In this document: one piece after another, positions 7,098-14,288 of the stretch
How the letters are laid out: each line of letters opens with the position of its first letter
Position numbering within the stretch: position 1 is the stretch's first letter
Assembly: GCA_023442495.1 (NCBI GenBank)
Contig: JAEZZB010000019.1
Span: forward strand, 1 to 17,514
Direction: 5' to 3'
From: Bacillota bacterium
GTDB lineage: Bacteria; Bacillota; Clostridia; Tissierellales; Peptoniphilaceae
DNA length: 17,514 bases
Position numbers and translations under genes: made by a program
Notes under the pieces: model-generated
Seen by the model: only the letters and a program-made list of their open reading frames with translations
What the model was told of the DNA's origin: nothing
Databases searched by the model: none

Positions 7098-7351
7098 TAC
7101 CATATAAATGAAAATATTTAAAATGTATACCATAATTTTTTGAAAATTTTACTATACAAAAGGGATAATTTAAAATATGCCCCATAATTTTTTGAAGAAT
7201 TTACTATATAAAAGAGATAATTTAAAATATATAGTAAGGAAAGCTTTCAAATAAACTAAAAAAGTGGTATACAAAAACTATTTTTAAAAATGTATAGTAA
7301 AACTCAATAAAAAAAGTGGTATACAAAATCAAAATTTCAAAATGTATAGTA
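7098..7351. repeat. Ladder of ten 9-bp half-sites at 26-bp spacing (52-bp repeat unit)
   Basis: Half-sites related to TGTATAGTA/TGTATACCA start at 7098, 7124, 7150, 7176, 7202, 7228, 7265, 7291, 7317 and 7343. All gaps are 26 bp (9-bp site plus 17-bp AT-rich spacer) except 7228 to 7265, which is 37. Orientation alternates at each step, so each 52-bp unit holds one site on each strand. The left block (7098-7236) and right block (7265-7351) run in opposite senses, making the whole array an imperfect inverted repeat about 7250, near the palindrome GAAAGCTTTC (7239-7248). The first site (TACCATATA) and the one at 7176 (TATGCCCCA) are degenerate. The array fills most of a 558-bp gene-free stretch (6942-7499), which otherwise holds the terminator above, a short AT-rich hairpin (7391-7413) and a promoter. 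Function is unknown; operator array, MITE-derived tandem repeat or protein-binding platform are options. Confidence 0.9.
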
Positions 7352-7433
7352 ATATTTGTTAAAATAAAGCTAGGTTTTGTTTTAATAAATTATTTCATGC
7401 ATTATCGAAATAATTATTTATTTTATTAATGAA

Positions 7434-7466
7434 TTGACTAAAAAAGGGTATTACTATTTATATAAG
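7434..7466 (+). promoter_or_regulatory. Possible promoter for the LURP-one-related gene
   Basis: A -35-like TTGACT (7434-7439) stands 17 bases ahead of TTTATA (7457-7462), with alternative -10 options TATATA and TATAAG just downstream. It lies about 35-40 bases before the ATG at 7500. The ribosome binding site AGGAG is at 7489-7493. The -35 is good, the -10 ambiguous. Confidence 0.45.
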
Positions 7467-7499
7467 TATAGATTGTTCAATCTTTAATAGGAGAAAATT

Positions 7500-7988
7500 A
7501 TGCACAAATTATATCTGCAACAAAAAATATTTAAGATAACAGACCATTATGAAGTTTATGATGATTCTGGAAATGCTGTTTATCAAGTTGATCAAGATTT
7601 TAAATTTATCGGAAATACAGTACATGTTAGAAAATTTGATGGAACAAAAGGATTTGTTATAGATAGAAAAATTTTAACACTTTTACCACGCTATATAATC
7701 ACATTTGACGACGGCAAAGTATTAAGAGTTAAACAAAATCTCACATTCTTTAAGAAAAGTATAGACTTAATATCTGATGATTATGACTTAAATTTAAGAG
7801 GAAATTTCTTGGATATGGATTTTGAAATTTTTGAAAGAAATCGTGTTGTAGGAAGGATATATAAAAAATATTTTACTTTTAGAGATATTTTTGTACTTGA
7901 AATAATTGAAGATGAATATGAAGATGAAATTTTGGCGCTTACAATAGTAGTTGATGAAATTAAGGATATAGAGGCGGCTAATAATTAA
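7500..7988 (+). CDS. LURP-one-related (YxjI-like) protein
   Basis: This 162-residue soluble protein is rich in short beta strands, with repeating patterns such as YEVYDDSGNAVYQVDQDF (about 18-35) and FEIFERNRVVGRIYKKYF (about 103-120). This is the layout of the LURP-one-related/Tubby-like beta barrel represented by Bacillus YxjI. The family has no defined enzymatic role; relatives include phospholipid scramblases and plant defence-induced proteins. No signal peptide or membrane helix is seen, so it is probably cytoplasmic or membrane-peripheral. It is separated by 1 base from the 5-FCL gene, so the two are co-transcribed. The region upstream is the 26-bp ladder, a possible control site. Confidence 0.75.
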   Translation: MHKLYLQQKIFKITDHYEVYDDSGNAVYQVDQDFKFIGNTVHVRKFDGTKGFVIDRKILTLLPRYIITFDDGKVLRVKQNLTFFKKSIDLISDDYDLNLRGNFLDMDFEIFERNRVVGRIYKKYFTFRDIFVLEIIEDEYEDEILALTIVVDEIKDIEAANN

Positions 7989-7989
7989 A

Positions 7990-8583
7990 ATGAAATCGAA
8001 AAACCAATTAAGAAAACAGTTAAAGTTAATCAGGGACAATATTTCATCTGATGTCCGTAAAACAGAAGAAGAAATCATTATAAATACAATATTAAATAGC
8101 GAAATATATAAAAAGTCAAAATCAATATTTATATATAATTCATTTAGAAGTGAAGTAGATACTGCTTGCATAATAGATAATGCTATGGATGGATTAAAAA
8201 TAGTTGCAATTCCTGTAACAAATTCTCATGATAATTCAATGGAAGCATATATTATAAATAAAGAAAGTAAATTTATTGAAGATTCATATGGGATATCAAT
8301 TCCTGATAAGTCAAATTCAAATATAATAAATCCTCAAGAAATAGATTTAGCAATTGTTCCGTTAGTTGCCTATGATAATACTGGAAATAGATTGGGTTAT
8401 GGCGGGGGTTATTATGATAGATATCTCCCAAAATTAAGAGCGGATGCTTTTGTGGTAGGACTTGCATTTAGTAATCAGTTAGTAGAAAATCTACCTTTTG
8501 AAGAGCATGATAATAAGCTAGATTATATTATTACAGTAAAATATATAGAAAATAAGCCTTTTGGAAATATTATTGTCTTTTAA
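7990..8583 (+). CDS. 5-formyltetrahydrofolate cyclo-ligase
   Basis: It converts 5-formyl-THF to 5,10-methenyl-THF with ATP, recycling a folate storage or inhibitory form. The 197-residue length is normal for the family. Visible marks are the N-terminal K/R-rich ATP-contact segment (SKNQLRKQLK), the SEVDT folate-binding motif (54-58) and the C-terminal hallmark GYGGGYYDRYL (136-146). It starts 1 base after the LURP-one-related stop, with no strong separate ribosome binding site, so translation is probably coupled. Why these two genes pair is unclear. 5-FCL supplies methenyl-THF used in purine synthesis, a loose thematic tie to the purine genes upstream (inference). Confidence 0.94.
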   Translation: MKSKNQLRKQLKLIRDNISSDVRKTEEEIIINTILNSEIYKKSKSIFIYNSFRSEVDTACIIDNAMDGLKIVAIPVTNSHDNSMEAYIINKESKFIEDSYGISIPDKSNSNIINPQEIDLAIVPLVAYDNTGNRLGYGGGYYDRYLPKLRADAFVVGLAFSNQLVENLPFEEHDNKLDYIITVKYIENKPFGNIIVF

Positions 8584-8718
8584 AATTAAATAAAATTTTA
8601 TAAATAAAGTTTAGATAAAATAAATTTGAATTTGGCCTGAATTTAGTTTCGATGTTTTGAAATATTAATCTTTTATCAAGAATTCTTTGTTGTTTTATTA
8701 TGAACGCTAAAACAACTA

Positions 8719-8756
8719 TGAAAAAAGACCCGCAATTTTTATTTGCAGGTCTTTGA
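8719..8756 (-). terminator. Rho-independent terminator of the yebC-type gene
   Basis: AAAGACCCGCAA (8724-8735) pairs with TTGCAGGTCTTT (8743-8754), 12 bp with one wobble pair and a 7-base loop. On the minus strand it is followed by TTTTTTCATAG. It directly follows the stop of the YebC-type gene. It could also stop transcripts coming from the 5-FCL gene. Just beyond, GTTGTTTTA (8689-8697) and TAAAACAAC (8708-8716) form a second, smaller hairpin without a T-tract. Confidence 0.85.
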
Positions 8757-8760
8757 TATT

Positions 8761-9489
8761 TTACTCTTCAATAATCACATTGTGATAAATCTTGTTTACA
8801 TCTTCGGCTTCGTTTAGCATATTCATAACTTTATTGAATGCATCAATGTCTTCTTTTTCTGTGAATTTTACATATTCATTTGGAATCATTGCTGTTTCGC
8901 ATGTATCAAACTTAACTTCTGGAATTAATTCTTCGATAGCATCTTGGGCTTTCCCGAAATCAGAGAATGAAGTTTTGATTACCATTTCTCCATCTTCAAC
9001 CTCTACGCTATATACGTCAACATCTGATTCGAGTAATGTCATAAGCATAGTGTCTTCATCTTCATATGGAAGTTCAAAAAGACCAACTGATTCATAATTG
9101 TATGAAACCCCGCCAGCATTAACCATCTTGAAACCGCTAGTTTTTGTTAATGCTGTACGGACATCTGTCATAGAACGCATTGTATTATCTGTTAAGCAGT
9201 CAATTATAAATGTTGAATTATGTGGTCCAATCCCTTCATAACGAGCTTCTTGGTAATTTTCAACTTCACCACCTTTAGCTTTTTCAATAGCTCTTTTAAT
9301 TACATCTGCTGGAATTTGATTGGATTTAGCTTCTTGAATTTTTCTTCTTAAGGTTAGATTCATTTCCGGATCTGGTTCACCGCTCTTTGCTGCTATATAA
9401 ATTTCTTTTCCAAATCTTGAGTATAATTTTGTTTTGAATGCTTGTGTCTTAGCAATAGATGCAGCACGCACTTCGTGAGCTCTTCCCAT
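8761..9489 (-). CDS. YebC/PmpR-TACO1 family protein, YeeN-type
   Basis: This 242-residue soluble protein belongs to the YebC/TACO1 family. Older annotation treats the family as transcription regulators, while more recent work supports a ribosome-associated translation role (family knowledge). The N-terminus (MGRAHEVRAASIAKTQAF) differs from the classical MAGHSKWANIK start and resembles the YeeN/YebC-II branch. Other matches are YSRFGKEIYIAAKSGEPDP (29-47), KAKGGEVENYQEARYEGIGP (about 70-89) and the DNTMRSMTDVRT region. Acidic C-terminus ends VYSVEVEDGEM to EDVNKIYHNVIIEE. Ribosome binding site GAAGGT is on the minus strand. It stands alone, with its own promoter and terminator. Confidence 0.93.
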   Translation of the reverse strand: MGRAHEVRAASIAKTQAFKTKLYSRFGKEIYIAAKSGEPDPEMNLTLRRKIQEAKSNQIPADVIKRAIEKAKGGEVENYQEARYEGIGPHNSTFIIDCLTDNTMRSMTDVRTALTKTSGFKMVNAGGVSYNYESVGLFELPYEDEDTMLMTLLESDVDVYSVEVEDGEMVIKTSFSDFGKAQDAIEELIPEVKFDTCETAMIPNEYVKFTEKEDIDAFNKVMNMLNEAEDVNKIYHNVIIEE

Positions 9490-9534
9490 TTTGTTTACCT
9501 TCTTTCCTTATTTATTTCATAAATAGACGTATGT

Positions 9535-9563
9535 ATTATAGCATAAATAGAGGTATATGTTAA
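9535..9563 (-). promoter_or_regulatory. Strong sigma-A promoter of the yebC-type gene
   Basis: On the minus strand, -35 TTAACA (9563-9558), 17 bases, then -10 TATAAT (9540-9535). An upstream TG (TGCTATAAT) gives an extended -10. Matches are five of six and six of six, and the site is about 46 bases upstream of the ATG. Confidence 0.8.
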
Positions 9564-9595
9564 GAGAAGTTTGGTAGATTATTTGAGTTTAAAGT

Positions 9596-9811
9596 ATGAA
9601 ATTAAAAAAGATTATTAAAAATAGAGTCGCATTTAATAATAGGGTTAAATATGGAAGAAGTTTTCAAGATGTATATATTGGAGAATCTGTAATATATGTA
9701 AATAGCCTTTATAGAATGGCACTTGCTATAAATCAAGGTAATTTTGCAAAAGCTTATAATGTAGGAATAGGAAATAATTGGTTTATAGAATTTTCTAAGG
9801 TTGAAAAATAA
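9596..9811 (+). CDS. 71-codon orphan ORF, unrecognised
   Basis: The ORF encodes a basic 71-residue peptide starting MKLKKIIKNRVAFNNRVKYG and ending WFIEFSKVEK. Middle residues (GESVIYVNSLYRMALAINQ) look like an amphipathic helix, and there is no clear membrane segment. No family is recognised. No good Shine-Dalgarno precedes the ATG (only GAGTTTAAAGT), which weakens the case. It is followed within 12 bases by a perfect 19-bp inverted repeat, which gives it a possible transcript end. It may be a small gene, a remnant of a larger one or a chance ORF. Confidence 0.4.
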   Translation: MKLKKIIKNRVAFNNRVKYGRSFQDVYIGESVIYVNSLYRMALAINQGNFAKAYNVGIGNNWFIEFSKVEK

Positions 9812-9822
9812 TAATTTAATGG

Positions 9823-9887
9823 TAAATAGAAGAATTGTTAAGTTTTATATATTGATGATATGCTTATTTTAACAATTCTTCTATTTA
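9823..9887 (+). repeat. Perfect 19-bp inverted repeat with 27-base loop
   Basis: TAAATAGAAGAATTGTTAA (9823-9841) and TTAACAATTCTTCTATTTA (9869-9887) are exact reverse complements. The loop is 27 bases, long for an ordinary terminator. GATTTTTATT follows on the plus strand, so it could end transcription of the 71-codon ORF. It may also be a small RNA, a MITE-like relic or an operator. Confidence 0.75.
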
Positions 9888-9963
9888 GATTTTTATTGAA
9901 AATTCAATATTATTCGTTGTATTGAAAAATTAAAAACTATTCATATTCATTTTGATTAGAAAA

Positions 9964-10404
9964 TTATATTTTATTCCATTCCATTTTAATATGAGGTATG
10001 CCGTCTTCTAAAAATTCATCAGATATTTGCTTAAATCCCAAATTTTCATATAGTTTCTTAGCGTAAGTTTGAGCTTCTATAGTTATTTTATCGGCATCAA
10101 ACTTTTCAATTGCGGTATCCATAGCGGCTTGCATAATTTTTGTACCATTTCCTCTTTTTCTATATTTACTTAAAACCCTACCGATTGACACTTCATCGAA
10201 AGTTAGACCCTTTGGTAAGACTCTTGCATAAGCTATTAAATCGCAATCTTCGTATGAGAATATGTGATAGGATTCTTTGTCATAATCATCAATTTCTTGA
10301 TAGCAACATTTTTGTTCAACTATAAAAACTTTTACTCTAAATTTTAAAATATCGAATAATTCTTTTGTATTTAATTCATTGAAATGTTTGATTTGTATAT
10401 TCAT
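9964..10404 (-). CDS. GNAT N-acetyltransferase, ElaA-like
   Basis: This 146-residue acetyltransferase transfers an acetyl group from acetyl-CoA to an unknown acceptor. The N-terminal motif FRVKVFIVEQKCCYQEIDDYD (22-42) is characteristic of ElaA-family proteins, and the acetyl-CoA loop RKRGNG (82-87) is intact. YENLGF near residues 115-120 marks the last strand. I chose ATG 10404, preceded by AGAGG on the minus strand. The longer frame back to 10455 runs into a terminator hairpin and gives an unlikely SITLFFYLKILNQEAK tail. It lies downstream of the B3/4 gene but behind a terminator, so it is probably transcribed separately or by read-through. Confidence 0.92.
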   Translation of the reverse strand: MNIQIKHFNELNTKELFDILKFRVKVFIVEQKCCYQEIDDYDKESYHIFSYEDCDLIAYARVLPKGLTFDEVSIGRVLSKYRKRGNGTKIMQAAMDTAIEKFDADKITIEAQTYAKKLYENLGFKQISDEFLEDGIPHIKMEWNKI

Positions 10405-10432
10405 TTTGGCCTCTTGGTTTAAGATTTTTAAA

Positions 10433-10466
10433 TAAAAAAATAATGTTATAGACACGTCTATAACAT
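10433..10466 (-). terminator. Terminator between the B3/4 gene and the acetyltransferase gene
   Basis: On the minus strand ATGTTATAGA pairs with TCTATAACAT around the tetraloop CGTG (10443-10466), followed by TATTTTTTTATT. The near-perfect 24-bp palindrome could also serve as an operator, but the T-run favours termination. Confidence 0.75.
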
Positions 10467-10534
10467 CATTTTATCATATATTAAGTGTTTTTAATTTTAT
10501 ATATAGTAAGAATTTTTTTTGAAAATATTATGTT

Positions 10535-11239
10535 TTATAATTCAATTTCAGTATTATTATTGTCTAAGAAATATTTGGTAACTTCTGCACCAAGATGTTT
10601 CTTAATGTTTTCTTCTAGGAAGTTGATTGCCTCTACTAAATCTTCGTGTCTTGAAGGATCTACAGACTCCATTATGATAAAAGAGTTCTTAGTATCTTCT
10701 GTAATCATTGTTCTTTGGCAATCTCTCCAATTTAAGCAACGGCATACTGCACCTTTGTCATCTCTATAGCATAATTCGCCTTCAAGAGTTTCAGTAACTT
10801 TATCATCTCCAAGTGCAAAGAACTCATCACCACCTTGTGTAATACCCAATTTTAAGTCTCCTTCAAATTTATCTAAATCTTCAGCACCACATGGAAGGCC
10901 AAATTTTAGAGACGCAGTATTATAAATGTCTACTAGAGGATTTATACTTGAAACAGGTTTACCACCTTGTGCTCTTTTTAATAAAGCTTCGATGCTTGAA
11001 CGAACTTTTTTCTTAGTTTTGAATTTTTTAAAAGCTTCTCTCCATACGCCAACTGCTGGATTAGCACTGATAGGCTCTAGCATTACAAAGTTTGCAGCAT
11101 CAATATTTGATTTCTTTAATTCTTCAACTATTTCTGGACTAGATTCTTTTGAATTATCTAACCCCTTAGCAACTAGAACTCCTAATTTTGCATCTGGAAA
11201 TAATTCCCAAAAAGATTGTTCTGATATAAATTTTGTCAT
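10535..11239 (-). CDS. Solo B3/4 domain protein (PheRS beta editing-like)
   Basis: This 234-residue protein resembles free-standing B3/4 domain proteins. The B3/4 domain in the PheRS beta subunit hydrolyses Tyr-tRNA(Phe), and free-standing proteins are thought to deal with mischarged tRNA or related substrates (family knowledge). Visible blocks are FPDAKLGVLVAKGLDN, NPAVGVWREAFKKFKTKKKVRSS, PLVDIYNTASLKFGLPCGAEDLD and RCLNWRDCQRT. I chose ATG 11239 because AAAGGAGAG lies 5 bases upstream. The longer frame back to 11440 adds a low-complexity leader and overlaps the AraC gene. It sits 187 bases downstream of the AraC-type regulator on the same strand, with a possible own promoter at 11328-11355, and not inside the arc operon. 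Confidence 0.85.
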   Translation of the reverse strand: MTKFISEQSFWELFPDAKLGVLVAKGLDNSKESSPEIVEELKKSNIDAANFVMLEPISANPAVGVWREAFKKFKTKKKVRSSIEALLKRAQGGKPVSSINPLVDIYNTASLKFGLPCGAEDLDKFEGDLKLGITQGGDEFFALGDDKVTETLEGELCYRDDKGAVCRCLNWRDCQRTMITEDTKNSFIIMESVDPSRHEDLVEAINFLEENIKKHLGAEVTKYFLDNNNTEIEL

Positions 11240-11327
11240 TTTTCTCTCCTTTTTATTTCTGTTATATAGCGAAACGGATAGTAAATTATTCGTAACGATT
11301 AACAACAGATTAATTGTATTCATAACT

Positions 11328-11355
11328 ATACTATCAAATTTTTCAAATTTGGCAA
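11328..11355 (-). promoter_or_regulatory. Possible promoter of the B3/4 gene
   Basis: On the minus strand TTGCCA (11355-11350), 16 bases, TAGTAT (11333-11328). The spacer contains the small palindrome CAAATTTTTCAAATTTG. It stands about 90 bases upstream of the ATG. This is a moderate match in AT-rich DNA. Confidence 0.35.
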
Positions 11356-11426
11356 AAATTATAATAAATGAAGTTTGGTAAAGATTCAAAACTGTATCTT
11401 CTTCTAATAAATAAAATTTGAACAAA

Positions 11427-12695
11427 TTAATTGTTTTCAATTATTTTACCATCAAAGTTCTGATATTTGTTATTTTTCCTAAACTCACTTGCTGTCACGG
11501 CTGTTAGTCTATTAAATGATCTTTGGAAAGTTCGTATTGTATTAAAACCGACTTCAATTGCAATATCTGTAATAGTTTCATTAGTTGTTGTAAGTAATTC
11601 TTTTGCTTTATTGATTCTAAGCCATTCAACGTATTCATCAAAGTCTCTTTCTACTTGATACAGAGTGATTCGATTTAGCTCTGTAGTTGAGATTTCAAAT
11701 TCTTTTGCTACACCAACAACAGAAATATTTTCATTTGTATAATTATTATGAATATAATCTAATACCTTAAATGTTACATAAGACTCCTTAGTTCTTACTA
11801 TTTGTTCATCCTTTTGATATACTTCTCTAAACTCTGTTGGAGATACACCTATTTTAGAAATGAAAGTTTTAATAAAATGCGAAGCGTCTGTATATCCTAC
11901 AAAATAGGCTATTTCTTGAAGAGTTAAATCGGAGCAAATTAAGAAGTTTATTGCTTTATTTAACCTCATTTGATTTAATAGTTCAGAAAATGTATAACCT
12001 ATATAAATTTGTAAATGCTTAGTAATGGTCTGTTCACTCATAAAAAATAGGGCAGATAATTTACTTAATGTGACTTTTTCTTGTAAATGTGAATACATAT
12101 ACCTAAGAATTGAACTTATAGTTTCAACTTCTTTGTTTTCTTGAGTTGTATTGACTTCTCGTTTGCTTGCTCTAGTATAAAGAACGATAATTCTAACCAA
12201 CAATGAAATTATATATGTTTCAGAAAGAGGCTTTGGTTGGATATAATCCATGCACTCTTCTGAACCGACTTCATCTCTAATCTCCATAAAAGTAGAAATC
12301 ATTTTTTCAAGAGTATCATTTTCTAATACTGTTGCTGGGTATTTCTCAATATCGTTAAAAAGGCTTAGTGGTACAGAGGTTGGATTATACATAGTTCTAA
12401 GATAACTATTTATAAAATTATAGTTATATACTATTTTATAAAAAGTAAATGTTTCTTCAACTTCTGAAATAATTGTTATGTCCCATGGCATAATAGCAAC
12501 CATGGTATTCTTTTCGATTTTATACTCAACACCATTTATGGTTATTTTACCTTTGCCTTCAGTAAAAATCCAAAATCTTGCAGCACTATGAATAATAGTG
12601 GTGGTTGGTTTATCGGCTGTTTCTACTCCAAATGAAGATATTTTTAATGGAGTTAAAACAGATGAAAAATTTTTTTGTAATTTACTTATTAACAT
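11427..12695 (-). CDS. AraC-family regulator with two tandem HTH domains
   Basis: At 422 residues this is longer than a standard AraC protein (about 280-320). Residues about 30-90 form a cupin-like sensor (ARFWIFTEGKGKITING), followed by a helical linker. A first AraC HTH domain lies at 194-291, with VTLSKLSALFFMSEQTITKHL and LTLQEIAYFVGYTDASHFIKTF. A second, more diverged one lies at 310-408, with ISVVGVAKEFEISTTELNRI and ETITDIAIEVGFNTIRTFQRSF. Having two such domains is unusual. It is transcribed away from arcABCD across a 301-bp shared control region, which makes it the obvious arc regulator; the effector is unknown, with arginine an inference. The start at 12695 has a weak AAGAGA ribosome binding site. 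Confidence 0.9.
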   Translation of the reverse strand: MLISKLQKNFSSVLTPLKISSFGVETADKPTTTIIHSAARFWIFTEGKGKITINGVEYKIEKNTMVAIMPWDITIISEVEETFTFYKIVYNYNFINSYLRTMYNPTSVPLSLFNDIEKYPATVLENDTLEKMISTFMEIRDEVGSEECMDYIQPKPLSETYIISLLVRIIVLYTRASKREVNTTQENKEVETISSILRYMYSHLQEKVTLSKLSALFFMSEQTITKHLQIYIGYTFSELLNQMRLNKAINFLICSDLTLQEIAYFVGYTDASHFIKTFISKIGVSPTEFREVYQKDEQIVRTKESYVTFKVLDYIHNNYTNENISVVGVAKEFEISTTELNRITLYQVERDFDEYVEWLRINKAKELLTTTNETITDIAIEVGFNTIRTFQRSFNRLTAVTASEFRKNNKYQNFDGKIIENN

Positions 12696-12996
12696 ATATT
12701 TCTCTTTTCTACTGTAATTTCAATGTTTAATTAAATATTATCATATAAACTAGTTAAAAGTAAATTATTTGATATTTACAAAATGGAAGAATTAAGTAAT
12801 TTAGACAAATGAGCAAACGTATACAAATAGTTTTTAAAATACTAATAAAGATAAGTCTTTAACAAATAATATAGAAAAATACAATGAAATAACGTTTTCC
12901 TGACGTGCAATAAATTTGGATAATATTTATCATAAAAATATGAAGGGTATCTAAATATATATGATATCCACAAGAATTTAAAAAAGGAGAGAAAAA
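12696..12996. promoter_or_regulatory. Divergent control region between AraC regulator and arcA
   Basis: This 301-bp AT-rich gap holds the promoters of both divergent genes. No strong sigma-A promoter stands out for arcA. The best is TTAACA (12859-12864) with TACAAT (12880-12885), spaced only 15 bases, so an activator may be needed. AGCAAACGTATACA (12812-12825) matches 11 of 14 positions of the CcpA cre consensus. A small hairpin, GGTATC (12946-12951) with GATATCC (12963-12969), sits in the arcA leader. A good Shine-Dalgarno (AAGGAGAG) lies 6 bases before the ATG. I see no riboswitch or T-box. Confidence 0.5.
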
Positions 12997-14226
12997 ATGG
13001 CAAAAATTCAAGTTACGAGTGAGATAAAACCACTAAGGAAAGTGTTGCTACATAGACCGGGAGAAGAATTATTAAACTTAACTCCAACTACATTAGAAGA
13101 GTTATTATTTGATGATATCCCTGATTTAGTTAAAGCACAGGAAGAACATGATAGATTTGCAGAAATTTTAAGAGAAAATGGTACGGAAGTAGTTTATCTA
13201 GAAGATTTAATGGCTGAAACATTAGATGCAAATCCAGAAATAAAAGATCAATTCTTAGATCAATTTATAGATGAAGCAGATGTTCATACTCCTGAATATC
13301 ATAAAATTCTTAAAGATTACTTTAACAAATTTGAAGACAATAAATCATTAGTATTAAAAACAATGGCAGGCGTAACATTTGCTGAATTAGGAGATATTAA
13401 AACTAATTTCTTAGTAGATAGATTAGTTCATGATTCATATTTATTAATAAATCCAATGCCGAATTTATACTTTACAAGAGATCCATTTGCATCAGTTGGT
13501 AATGGTGCTGTAATTAACAAGATGTATTCAGTTACAAGAAATAGAGAAACCATTTACGCTGATTATATTTTTAAATACCACCCAGAATACAAAGGACAAG
13601 TCCCAGATTTATATGGAAGAAATAATCCATTCCATATAGAAGGTGGAGATATATTAAATGTTAATGAAAAATTATTATTCATCGGTATTTCTCAAAGAAC
13701 GCAAGCTGAAGCTATTCAAGATTTAGCAATGAAATTATTCTATGAAAATGATGAAAATACAATAGAAACAATATTAGCATTTAATATCCCAAATAATAGA
13801 GCTATGATGCATTTAGATACAGTGTTTACACAAATTGATACTGATGCATTTACAATACACCCAGGTATAATGGGAACATTACAAGTATTTGCAATTACAA
13901 AAGATGAAGAAAGTCATGATGTTCATATAGAAGAACATACAGGCAAGTTAGAAGAAATACTTGCTCACTTTATGGGATTAGAAAAAGTTAGATTATTTGA
14001 ATGTGGTGCAGGGGATCCAATTGCTGCAGAAAGAGAACAATGGAATGACGGTTCAAACACATTGACAATTGCACCAGGTAAAATAGTCGTTTACAAGAGA
14101 AATTATGTAACTAACGAATACTTAAAAGAAAATGGTTTTGAAGTTATAGAATTAGATGCCGATAACTTATGTGTAGGTCGTGGTGGCCCACGTTGCATGA
14201 GTATGCCATTAGTAAGAGATTTATAA
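12997..14226 (+). CDS. arcA: Arginine deiminase
   Basis: It hydrolyses L-arginine to citrulline and ammonia, the first step of the arginine deiminase pathway. The length of 409 residues is normal. All catalytic residues appear: D162 in FTRDPF, E215 in HIEGGD, H272 and D274 in MMHLDTVF, and the nucleophile C400 in GGPRCMSMP. The start has GGAGAG six bases upstream. It leads a run of four genes, arcA-arcB-arcC-arcD, with a 62-base gap before arcB. That gap has GGAGG before arcB and no clear terminator. The divergent AraC-type gene is a probable regulator. Confidence 0.98.
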   Translation: MAKIQVTSEIKPLRKVLLHRPGEELLNLTPTTLEELLFDDIPDLVKAQEEHDRFAEILRENGTEVVYLEDLMAETLDANPEIKDQFLDQFIDEADVHTPEYHKILKDYFNKFEDNKSLVLKTMAGVTFAELGDIKTNFLVDRLVHDSYLLINPMPNLYFTRDPFASVGNGAVINKMYSVTRNRETIYADYIFKYHPEYKGQVPDLYGRNNPFHIEGGDILNVNEKLLFIGISQRTQAEAIQDLAMKLFYENDENTIETILAFNIPNNRAMMHLDTVFTQIDTDAFTIHPGIMGTLQVFAITKDEESHDVHIEEHTGKLEEILAHFMGLEKVRLFECGAGDPIAAEREQWNDGSNTLTIAPGKIVVYKRNYVTNEYLKENGFEVIELDADNLCVGRGGPRCMSMPLVRDL

Positions 14227-14288
14227 AATTAAAAAATCGAATAAATAAAGGGATAATATTCCCAAGTAAAATATAGGAGGAAACAGAA

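Noticed and set aside
6887..7111. 74-codon plus-strand ORF
   Set aside because: It starts inside the permease gene in another frame and runs through the terminator hairpin.
7098..7351. CRISPR array
   Set aside because: Repeats are only 9 bp and alternate in strand, and the 17-bp spacers are AT-rich and similar to one another rather than unique; no cas genes are present.
7794..8171. 125-codon minus-strand ORF
   Set aside because: It crosses the junction of the LURP-one-related and 5-FCL genes in antisense and is low-complexity Phe/Ile/Tyr-rich.
10926..11381. 151-codon plus-strand ORF
   Set aside because: It is antisense to the B3/4 gene and its leader, has no recognisable family, and its composition fits a shadow frame.
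11240..11440. 67-residue N-terminal extension of the B3/4 protein
   Set aside because: A strong AAAGGAGAG sits just before ATG 11239, and the extension is low-complexity and overlaps the AraC gene end.
12696..12996. Riboswitch or T-box ahead of the arc operon
   Set aside because: No conserved T-box core or complex stem set is visible; only a small hairpin is seen.
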